In this document: positions 1-9,130 of the stretch, piece by piece | Numbering within the stretch: the first letter of the stretch is position 1 | Layout of the letters: each line of letters starts with the position of its first letter | Program-made: the position numbers and the translations under genes | Notes under the pieces: model-generated | Told to the model about the DNA's origin: nothing | The model's input: the letters and a program-made list of their open reading frames with translations, nothing else | The model's database searches: none | DNA from: Numida meleagris | Taxonomy: Eukaryota > Chordata > Aves > Galliformes > Numididae | DNA length: 64,000 nt | Assembly: GCF_002078875.1 (NCBI RefSeq) | Contig: NC_034424.1 | Span: forward strand, 9,085,326 to 9,149,325 | Direction: 5' to 3'

Positions 1-872
1 TTTTTTTTTTAAAGAGTTTTTCTATGATTTGCTGTATGCACATATAAATGAAGAATGACTTTTGGTCTTTGAGACTGTTTTGCTTGGCACTCAACGTGTA
101 ATACAATTGGATAATTATTCCAATGTTCCTTGGTCGCAGAGGTCCCTTGCAGACTTTGATTTATGCAAATGTATCAGTCATCCCCATTCAGCGATTTAAA
201 AGATTTTACAGAATCGATCGTTCAAACTATTACTTTCAAATACTTAAAGAATGAAATATTAATAAAAAAAAGCTTTTTTTTTTTTAATTTGGTGAGCTGC
301 TGATATACTGTATTAACAGCTTTATTTCTTGAGCTAGTCAAATTATAATTTGCTGTCTGGTACCCACAAACTTTATTTCTTTTATGGCGTTTCATTTAAT
401 GGTCTCTCATGTACTCTACAGGGTTTAGTTTGATGGAGGAAATAATTATAATTTTAACTGGTCTGTTCCATCGAGGTTTAAGTGGACTCTATTGTACAGC
501 TTTCTTTGTACATTACAATGCAATTTATAGTGATACAAAGTACATTAAAACACTTTACAGAGTTGAGGACAGCTACTGTCCTACAAACAGAAAGTGGAGG
601 AAAGGCTGTGTGAAGATGGAGGAAAGAAAAAAGGAAACAGACTTGACATTTTAAAAGCCATAAAGAGGCAGGTGAGGGTCCTTGCAGACTGGTTATTGTA
701 AGGGAAACATAGAAGATGCAGAAATGGAGGGGAAGGCAAGTAGGGTTTGTACCAGTACAATACATGCCATGGTATGTTATTTTAATTGCTGCACTCAGAT
801 GAACTGCAAACAATGTTGGTCACGGAGCAATAGATTTCCACGCCTTTTCCTCTTGTTGCCTTAAGCTTTAAG
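1..872 (+). other. LHX2: 3' part of LHX2 intron upstream of the homeodomain exon
   Basis: This AT-rich stretch precedes the homeodomain exon and ends in a pyrimidine-rich tract and a TTTAAG acceptor at 867-872, so it is the end of an intron whose start lies outside the window. Poly-T runs occur at 1-10 and near 273-284. The acceptor is doubled: an earlier AG at 864-865 lies 7 bases upstream and would shift the frame if used. The open frames in this stretch (for example 409-654) have no recognisable similarity and lack coding character. Confidence 0.8.
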
Positions 873-1071
873 CTGCAATGAAAACGATGGTGACCACCTG
901 GATAGAGACCAGCAATACCCCAGCAATCAAAAAACAAAGCGCATGAGGACATCATTCAAACACCACCAGTTGCGGACAATGAAGTCATACTTTGCTATTA
1001 ACCACAATCCTGATGCCAAGGACTTGAAACAGCTAGCTCAGAAAACTGGCCTGACCAAAAGAGTTCTTCAG
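873..1071 (+). CDS. LHX2: LIM-homeobox protein, internal exon with most of the homeodomain
   Basis: This 199-base exon enters with the last base of a split codon (probably Ser, AG|C) and reads CNENDGDHLDRDQQYPSNQ, then KTKRMRTSFKHHQ and onward through the homeodomain to KRVLQ at 1071. The donor is CAG|GTAAGA. LHX2 is a nuclear transcription factor with two LIM zinc-binding domains and a homeodomain, acting in forebrain, eye, limb and blood development. Here we see the linker end and homeodomain helices 1, 2 and the start of helix 3; the LIM domains lie upstream of the window. The exon ends in phase 0 between Gln and Val of helix 3, the position where LHX2/LHX9 genes are known to be interrupted. 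The next exon begins in the matching phase. The homeodomain alone does not separate LHX2 from LHX9; the C-terminal exon favours LHX2. Confidence 0.95.
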
Positions 1072-1109
1072 GTAAGAGGAGCAGTCTTTTGTCTTGAAAA
1101 GTAAATAAA
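1072..1109 (+). other. LHX2: Possible intronic read-through end (truncated homeodomain isoform)
   Basis: If the donor at 1072 is not used, the frame continues for ten codons (VRGAVFCLEK) to a TAA at 1102-1104, and an AATAAA hexamer starts at 1104, overlapping the stop. A transcript ending here would encode a protein lacking the recognition part of helix 3 (WFQN). LHX9 is known to make an alpha isoform truncated at this same homeodomain position, which makes the layout suggestive. Only the stop and hexamer are seen; use of the site is inference, and AATAAA is common in AT-rich introns. Confidence 0.3.
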
Positions 1110-2618
1110 ATATCAATTTTATGTTTGAAATGCTGTGGATTTTGCTTATCCTCCAGCTTTTCATAGTCATTCATACCTCCTGTGGGACTTCAGTTTAATT
1201 CTAGCCAGTATGACAAAAGTTGTTTAATTTCAGCTTCTCCAAAGCAGACCACTTGCATTTTAATTTTTAATGGCAGTTGTGAAGATATAAGGTCTACTTG
1301 TTTTCCTGAAGTTAGTTAATTCTGGTGCATGGTTCAACTTCTGATCTGCTGCAAGAAAAAGTAAATTGTTTTAGTTAATGTAAATAGCTTTTAATTTAGA
1401 AATTAAAGAGAGCGGTTTTCTTTATAGGAAAGTAATCAGGTGTTTGGATCTATTTTATCTGGACAGGGCAAATATCTTTTCTTTCAAAATGGAAGAGTAC
1501 ATGTTTAATTTCTCAAAGATACATTTTGTTTAGTCACAGTACAGAACTTAGGATGAAAGGAGACTGTATTTTGAAAGTACTTTTTCAAGTCCGAGGGTAT
1601 ATGCTCTGTTTGAATTACTATGGGAAGGAAAGGTGAGAATATCAGTTGGCTCAGTTCCATTTTAATTTATAGTTCCCATTCAGTAAGTTAATTTTAATGG
1701 GCACTTATTCAATAACTGTAACTAGAGATAAATTTAGGCATGTAGGAGCTGTGATGTTTCAGGATGCAGCCCTGAAATCTTTAAATGGATCTTAACAATA
1801 GAAAAGTAAAGTTTGGGGGCCTCATAGAGAAAGCTAGAGCTCAGAGATGGACTCCTGGGAAAGCACTGTGGATAGCTCTCACACATCCACAGGCAAGGGA
1901 GGCAGCAGACAAACATATAGAAAAAAACTGAATTTACTGGGGAGACTGTGGGTCTCACAGAGTTAATACCTAACAGAAGAAGGTTTAAAGGTTTGTAGGC
2001 TTCCTAATAAAAACTGCTAATAAAAGACTGTATGTAATTCATTTTCTTGGCTAGATCCTCCGTAGCTGGATTTTGTTTGTTTTTATGAAGCTGATTTGTG
2101 GTGGTGGAACGGATTCCTCCTTCCTAACTGGTGCACATCCGAGCATTTGTTGTAGTGTCTCTTGTAGTGGCTCTCCTTTATCCATCTGTGTGGAGGAAAG
2201 GACTTTCTGCATTTAGCCATCATTATTTTGAATCTTCATTTTATCATCAGTTTGCACACTCCAGTAATATCTGTTGTCTGCTATGGTGTATTCACACCTG
2301 AATTATCTTAGAAATTTCACAGTGTTTGTGAAGAAATTACTTCCATGTCTGGAAAACACCTCTGTCTTTGTTATCTTTCTGTTTTCTTTCCTCAGTCTGC
2401 ACCGTCTTCTGACTTCCATCTCTCTTATTTCACCTTATGGGTCTGTCCTTCCAGCTCTTTTCTAAGTCATTTTATCTGTTCCTTCCTTCCTATTTATGTT
2501 TCCTTGTCTCTGAAAATGGACTCCATGTCTCCATTCAGTCTCTATTTCAGTTTCTTGATTGACTGCGTCTGTTTCCATATTAAATACGTTGCAACTTCTT
2601 GTTTTAGGATGCACTGCG

Positions 2619-2655
2619 CTTCTTCTTCTTCTTTTCTTGTTTTTTTTTTTTTTTT
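2619..2655 (+). repeat. CTT-rich and poly-T simple repeat in the LHX2 intron
   Basis: A run of CTT triplets is followed by a 16-base T run at 2640-2655. On the minus strand it reads as a poly-A with a GAA-rich flank, which explains the Lys/Arg-rich segment of the 2462-2953 minus open frame. No flanking duplication or retrotransposon body was recognised. Confidence 0.8.
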
Positions 2656-4654
2656 GTGGCAATCCCTTACAATTTACTAATTTCTTTTTCACGGTTTTGG
2701 TAATTAGTGTTTCGCTTCTTTTACTTCCACAGTTAAATACTCCTTTATCTCTGGGCGCCTTTAGATGAAGAGAGTTGCAAGGTAATAGTTGGTGGTGAGG
2801 ACTGCACACAGAGGATGATGCTGTTGGAGGCACTTCAAGAAAATGACTCAGAGTGATACTTTGTCCAGTATCACTTGAGTTTTCCTGTCTGCTAGGAGCA
2901 TTCTCTACTCCATACTCTGTTGGCCTTTTTGTTTGAAAATTAATTTGGGCCATTAAAAAATTTATAAAAAATTATTTTGGAACCTTTGTGCCCAGATGGT
3001 TTATTTCTAATCTGTAAGAGAAAATATTATGGTCTTGTGAAGCTGTAGAGGTAATTTTTCAAACACTGAAATTCACCTGTACAAGTTTCAAGGTTGCTCC
3101 TTGCTGGGGAAAACTCTTCATGATGTTGGTTACTGAGATAGTGTCACTTGTTAATTCTTCTGCGCCAGAAAGGTTGGCATTCTATCTGTGTCATTTATTG
3201 AACACAAAGTTATTCACTGACACTATTGATCTAAACAAGCATCATTAGTATTAGTCTGTCTTCCAAATTAAAGGTGCATGGACTCCCAAATGTATGTGCA
3301 CACATTCCAGTAGTGTTGTTTCTAGGTGTATCTGTAAGCTCTTTTATTTTCTGTATGTTCAGATCTCAGTTCAGCTGATGAAGGTTAATGACTTCATATA
3401 TCATTAGAAGAATATATTTTAATAGAAAGTGTAAGGTAGCAGACAAGGAGAAAAACAAATTCTTTTGTTCTGAAACCAGCAGGATTTCTAAACACTCATA
3501 GCAGAGTTCCTAATGTTTTAGGAAATGGATGTAGTGCCCTTAACATAAAGGCAGTCCCATATAACATGTAAGGAGGGTGGTTTGTCTGTAAATGAGTACA
3601 GTGTTTGTCCGTCTTCTTAATGATCTGTGATACTAGACTTGGAAGACCTGACATGTCTTGGCTTTGTATACAATCAGTCATCAGCTGGCCATGTCTGGAA
3701 GTGGAATGGCAGGGAAATGTAACATACTGCTTCAAGAATGACATTTCCTTCAATGGCCTTGTGGTACGGACTATTTTCCTAAAGTAGCCACATCAGAATT
3801 ACAGTAAACTATTTATACTTTTACTTCCTATTTTTATTTATTTTGACTCTCATTTAGCCTTATGTTTACAATTTAATGCATATGTATCTTGTATGCAGCT
3901 AGGGAGCACAAGCCCGTTTCTGTGAGCTATCATTCATAATTAAAGTGACCAGTTAATGGTGAGCCAACTAGATGTCATAAATGTTACTCATTTGGAATTG
4001 ATCTTTCTTTTTGTGAGTTCAGAAAGTGAAGATGGAAGTAGGTAGATGTAAGAACATACAATTTGCTGGGTATAGGTTTGCGTACCTCCTCTCTGCCCAG
4101 GAGTCTGGAATATGATTACCCAAGGAAGAAGCAGTTAGGAGAATGAACCATTGTTTTTCAGTGTGTGTCTTGTACACTGCTTATCCTTTTGGAATCACTC
4201 TCCAGTAAGGTTGCTACGAAGACCTTACAAAGGTTTCTGCATACATTTGGACTTTGCTAACTTTCCAGTAGTCAACGAATATGAACATTTTCTCAATCAT
4301 GCATGAGTATCCTGCGCTCCTCTGTGGTGAAGGTTTGCTTTAGGACAGCATACTGCAGGCTACTTACTGAGACTTCGTTCGTACAATATCCTACAGTTCT
4401 CTTTCAACTGTGCACTTAATAATAGGAACAGAACAGTCAGAGTGTGTGCACAGTGCTTGAACAGTTTGCTATGTGGTGGCACATCCTTTACATTTTCATT
4501 TGTACAACCAGTATATAACGGTTACAACAATGGAGGCATTACAAACAAAAAACCAAAGTTATCTAAGGCGATTACTTGGCCTCATTCATGACAGTATCAG
4601 AATTCTTCACAATACCTAGCATATTTATTATCAATACTTTCCTATCTTATAGAC

Positions 4655-4770
4655 GTATTATTTTATTCCCATTTTACAGTTGGAGAATGGAGACAAAGAG
4701 AGCTGAACTAGTTGTGCAGATTTCTGAAGCGCTAATATAACGTTTTAACTGCTGCACACTCTGCCTAGCT
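4655..4770 (+). repeat. Decayed MIR-like SINE fragment
   Basis: The segment starting at about 4665 (TTCCCATTTTACAG, then GGAGAATGGAGACAAAGAGA) resembles the widespread amniote SINE motif in which CCCCATTTTACAG is followed by a GGGAAACTGAGGCACAGAG-type segment. The later part (about 4738-4768) resembles the end of such elements, where a TTAACCACT stretch precedes CACACTGCCT. The match is by memory of the consensus and is strongly diverged, so family and exact ends are uncertain. Confidence 0.5.
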
Positions 4771-4964
4771 GCCAAGTGCCCAGCGACAGGCATTCCGCTC
4801 TGCTCACCAGAACGGAGGAGCATCAGTGGAGCTCACAGATGCTTTTATTTCTCAATAGTTTTCATCCATATTTTTCCCCTTTGGTTTGAAATAGTTGAGC
4901 CCTATAATGATACAGTTGCACAGAAAAACACTACGTACTTCTCAATGATTCTGTTTATTTTTCA

Positions 4965-5040
4965 GTACTGAAGGCCAGATTCCTAATTGTGTAATTGATG
5001 TGAGTTAAGTCCTTCTGGAACAATTCTTTCAGTTATATAT
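4965..5040 (+). repeat. Weak match to an old amniote interspersed repeat
   Basis: The string AAGGCCAGATTCCTAATTG and the following GTAATTGATGTGAGTTAAGT resemble a repeat common in reptile genomes that begins GGCCAGATCCT and continues with a GTGTAAAT..GTAG segment. Divergence is high and the class is not known to me. Confidence 0.3.
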
Positions 5041-8000
5041 ATTTGGATTATTATTTCTTTAATGTAATGCTGTTACAGGTGCAGGGCCTGAGTTGCCAGC
5101 GTGAGCACGCAGCACTACCGCCATTATGCATGGGGCAGCAGTCCTGCATTGCCAGCTCCTACACGCCAGTTTGCACAGCTCTGAGTAACAATGCAGAGCA
5201 GTAGAGAATTGGGACTGCATTCCTACAGCTCAGAAAACAATAGTTCCAATTCTTTCACTGCTCTTCAATGTGAAGTCTTTGCTAAATACTTTCGTATCTG
5301 AACTGTGTCCCGGAATACCACTATTGCAATAATTATTTTGTTATTCGTTTCTATAATAAAACATGGCATTTTCAGGATTTTAGCTAAGAAATATTTAGAC
5401 GCCTTTTCAGTAACAATACAAATATTTATTGTTAGACAAATTTAAAGAACTCTGTAGTCATTAGTTGAAAAACCTTGACAATAACTCAGTGAGGAAGAAA
5501 GTGAAAGGGTCGTATTGTCTGTATTTTTTATAATACTTGCAAGAATATGAAGTATTTTCTATACCTGATGTGAGCTGCCACTATTAAAGAGTGGATGAAC
5601 CACCTCACATACACAGCTCCTGAGAGCAGCATTAGTGGTTGAGAGTTAGCACATCTGAGCACAGGTTTTCATGTTTAGTGGAAAGTAAAGGGGAATACAC
5701 AAGCACCAATAATCTTGCTCATTTTCTTACTACATTTCAAATCAGAATCAAAAATAATACTGTAGAGTCTTTTGCCTTGTTAAGGTTAAGGAGCAGCTGA
5801 ACTTTTAGGAGCAATATAACTGAACAAAATACTGTTCTGCAGTTTCACATGCTTTACACAAGAAAATTGTCTGTGAGTAGGAATGGAAATGTTACTCATA
5901 TTTGAGACTCTTGCATATATAGACATGTATATTTTCAGTGAACACAAATGTAAAATTATGCAGAGGTATGTGTATATGCAACTGGACTAGTGATTTTTTC
6001 TGATTTAATTATGGTGTAGCTATGGTACATGTCAACAGTGGCACTCTCTAAACTTCTGTTTGAACTTCATGCACACGATCCTTTCTGGAAAGGGTATTTA
6101 AAAAAAAATTGAAGCCAAATTAATTCATTTGTGGGACAAATATGAATGATCTCTTACTGAAAGGCAAAACAATCCCAAAAGTGTTAAAACTGCTGCTTTT
6201 TACCATTCCCGCTCATTGGTGCTTGAGACTGTACAGCTTGAATAACCACAGCAAAGTAATTTGCTTCACCTGCACACCCTGCACAGGAGGTTCCTCACCT
6301 GGCTCAGAGCCGTGCACTGGCTCTTTAACTTCGTCTTGCAGGGCTCTGACTGAGCAGCTGTGCGAGAGGAAGGTGCTGGCTGTGAATGTTTCAGGCAAAA
6401 ATACCGCATTTATTGTTTTTATAGTTTTGACTGCATCTCTGGCCTTTAACAGCATCACTGCTATAATGATCTGTATTAAAATATAGTACATATATTTTTG
6501 CCAGTGCTGATCTAGGAGAAGGTTTTTGTTTTCTTAATGTATGTGAAACCAATGTATACTCTTTAAGAGTTTTAACAAAGGGAGCACCGTCATAAACTGC
6601 TTTGAAATACTACACTTTCAGAAACAAGGACCTGTGGGGGTGTGAGTTATGAATGCAGCTCCCATGGCCACCACTAGAACCAGTGCCCGAGAATCATTTC
6701 CTTGTGGCATTGGCAGGAGAATGTGCAAAAGAGAGAATATGCACTTATAGACCCTTGGCTGGGGGAGAAGGCTTTCCTGAGAAAAAGCAGAACTGTGTAA
6801 TAGGGGGAACTTGGGGCTGGACCATCCATAGATGAGAAGAAAACCAGTCAGAGGAAAAATGGTCTGAGACATCTTCATCAATTCTAACTGCAGCTGGCAA
6901 GTTGAGAGGAGAAAGAGGAGACTTCACAGGACTGCATCGTTTTTGTGTCACTCCTCCGCTAGCAGTCTGGCTTAACGCGGATCCTGCAGCAGGAGCTGTG
7001 CTGGCTCAGAGTTAGAAGTCAGAATTTCTGTGTAGGATGTTGTGACCACATCACAGTCTCGTGAGCTCTGCACACTCATTTTTCCTGTGTGAGCCACAGG
7101 GGAGAAATCTGATGGAATAAGGATGTGCAGGTACTTTGACTCTCTCAGTTCCTTTCTCTGACAGACACAGAGATGATGAAGTTAATTACACCTGGAATCG
7201 AAAGACTTGGTCTTATTCCTTAAATAGGTCAGTGTGAGAACAGTAGGATCAGGACTGAGTCAATTGTGAAGAAGGTAGCAGCGACAGAAGGCCTCCTGAT
7301 AAGCAAGCACTGCGAAATTTTGGCTGGTTGTAGCAGTAAAATTGGATGGCATCAACAGATAGAACACGGAGTATTTAATGACATTCTCAAATGTAATCCA
7401 CATAATCTCTGTACCTAGATTTTGTGTGAGTTTCAGAAATAAATTTTATTATATTTATTTTCAAATAGGTCAGAAAAATATTTTATCTTTAAACAAGTTC
7501 TGCATGGAGAACATCATTAACTTTGACCTAAACACCACAATTTAACAGAAAAAGCTGAAGTCCTATTTTTGTCCTTTATGTATAGTTAGATAATAAATAA
7601 TGCAGGAAGTAGAAATCTCGGAAACAATATTGCTGCATGTGGATATCATCTATTCTGAAATCACATTTTTTTAAAGTAGTGGGAGTATTTAATACCATTC
7701 GAGACACTTTTTCAACCATTATTCCAGGACGGAAAAATTTGAAATGAGGGTGGCACAGGAGCTGAAGCATTTGAGAAAGAGAAGTAAGAAAGAGAGAGTT
7801 CTTTTGGAAAAGCGAGAGCGCTGCTGAGGCTGAGGCGTGGGAAAGCTCCCGGGAGAGCTCCTGGAGCGCGGGGAGGCAGGGCGCTGCGGGCCGGGTCACT
7901 GCTGCATGCCGTGGGAGGTGGACTCGAGATGTGAGGTGCTACAACCCATTAGTTTGTATTCGTCAGCTGCTTGATTTCTATCTCATCCTGAGAAGCACTT

Positions 8001-8329
8001 CTGGGAGTGAGAGCAGTCGAGCATTTGCAGGGGCCCCCAAACTTATAGGCATCTTTACACGCAGCCTTAACAGAATGACTCCCTTCCTTCCTCCTCAGCC
8101 CGTTTCTGTCCCAACCAGGCTGTTTACACAGAGAGCTGCAGGAGAGAGAAAGAGGAACGCTTCATAGGCATCCAGAGGACGCTTTTTTTGTGACTGGGGC
8201 TACTTTTCTTACATATTACCATAAAAACATCTTCCCCAATTCAAGCTTTCATGAATTTGTGAGTTTGCTTTTGCTTTTGTAAACACTGCAGCTCTTTAAA
8301 TGCTACCCTGTTATATTAAACTATTTCAG

Positions 8330-8617
8330 GTTTGGTTTCAAAATGCTCGAGCCAAATTCAGACGGAACCTCTTACGTCAAGAAAACACAGGGGTGGATAA
8401 GACTTCAGATTCAACACTCCAAGCAGGGACTCCATCAGGTCCTGCATCAGAAATATCCAATGCCTCCATGAGTCCATCCAGCACTCCCACTACTTTAACG
8501 GACTTGACTAATCCTACTATGCCTACTGTGACATCTGTCTTGACGTCAGTGCCCGGAAGTCTTGAGGTTCATGAATCCCGAAGTCCTTCACAGACAACTC
8601 TTACAAATCTTTTCTGA
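8330..8617 (+). CDS. LHX2: LIM-homeobox protein, last coding exon and C-terminal tail
   Basis: The exon follows TATTTCAG at 8322-8329 in phase 0 and encodes 95 residues to a TGA at 8615-8617. It starts with VWFQNARAKFRRN, completing homeodomain helix 3 with Gln50, Asn51 and Arg53, the DNA-contacting residues of TAATTA-binding homeodomains. The tail contains GTPSGPASEISNAS, SPSSTPTTLTDLTNPT, TVTSVLTSVPG and ends SPSQTTLTNLF. The GTPSGPASE..SNAS and TSVLTSVPG blocks are features of LHX2 and not of LHX9 as I recall them. LTNPT and HES.SPSQ are closer to LHX9, so the tail is slightly mixed. No frameshift or internal stop is seen. The ATG-initiated frame at 8300 is an artefact of reading upstream into the intron. 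Confidence 0.96.
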   Translation, partial: VWFQNARAKFRRNLLRQENTGVDKTSDSTLQAGTPSGPASEISNASMSPSSTPTTLTDLTNPTMPTVTSVLTSVPGSLEVHESRSPSQTTLTNLF

Positions 8618-8629
8618 TGACTCTTTCTT

Positions 8630-8656
8630 AATAATTTCTTTAAAAAAGAAATTATT
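8630..8656 (+). other. LHX2: Perfect AU-rich hairpin just after the LHX2 stop codon
   Basis: AATAATTTCTTT at 8630-8641 is followed by a 3-base AAA spacer and its exact reverse complement AAAGAAATTATT at 8645-8656. The 12-pair stem starts 13 bases after the stop codon. All pairs but one in each arm are A-T, so stability as RNA is modest. The symmetry is directly visible; a role in mRNA stability or protein binding is inference. Confidence 0.85.
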
Positions 8657-9105
8657 CTTAGTTGAAATTCCAAGTGTATTTTAATAGAGGCTTTGAGCAA
8701 CTGACTAACCACAATTAGGATCTCTCCTAAGAAAACAGAAGGAAATGTAGTGTTCTGGTATTACGGAGTTTGGACTGAAGAATAACTTGGAAGATCTATT
8801 GCAACACAACATTTGTGTAACTGTACAGTTTTGTGGACTGAGCAAGGGAAACAGCAATTAATTTAAGTTGGCTAAAGCTTCTGTATTTTCAAAGACTGCC
8901 ATGTGCCTTATACACTGTTTTATCTACATACTTTGAATTCCATGTCCACTTCTCTCTTTTTCTCTCTGTATATTTATGACCAGGGCAAAAATGCTAAGAG
9001 TTTGTTACTTTGAATAGTCCTAAGCCTTTCATTGGTTGCTTTGTTGTTTTAGAAGTTTAAAGTCAAAGTCTGTTTGAATACCAGAATTTGTAAAATCTAA
9101 CCAAT

Positions 9106-9111
9106 AATAAA
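9106..9111 (+). terminator. LHX2: Candidate LHX2 polyadenylation signal AATAAA
   Basis: This is the first canonical AATAAA after the stop codon, within CCAATAATAAAACC. It is followed by a TTCGTAGTGG stretch that may serve as the downstream element. Alternatives are at 9335-9340, 9687-9692 and 9725-9730. Confidence 0.6.
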
Positions 9112-9130
9112 ACCACTTATGGAAACTACT

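Larger units (their letters stand above)
1072..8329 (+). other. LHX2: LHX2 intron splitting homeodomain helix 3
   Basis: The intron runs from GTAAGA at 1072 to TATTTCAG at 8329, phase 0, about 7.3 kb. It is AT-rich and holds a T/CT-rich simple repeat (2619-2655), a fragment resembling an old MIR-like SINE (4655-4770), a weak match to another old repeat (about 4965-5040), and a small GC-rich patch near 7800-7925. The open frames inside it (for example 2462-2953 on the minus strand and 6142-6486 on the plus strand) are low-complexity or unrecognisable and are not called as genes. The size and position fit the conserved intron of the LHX2/LHX9 subfamily. Confidence 0.9.
8618..9130 (+). other. 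LHX2: LHX2 3' UTR to the first poly(A) signal
   Basis: The sequence after the stop is AT-rich, lacks long frames, and reaches an AATAAA at 9106-9111. The end is set by that signal plus about 20 bases and is an estimate. Further AATAAA hexamers at 9335, 9687 and 9725 could give longer 3' UTRs. A perfect hairpin at 8630-8656 lies at the start. Confidence 0.65.

Noticed and set aside
2462..2953. 163-codon minus-strand frame in the LHX2 intron
   Set aside because: Its Lys/Arg-rich centre is simply the translated CTT/poly-T simple repeat, and it lies within an intron.
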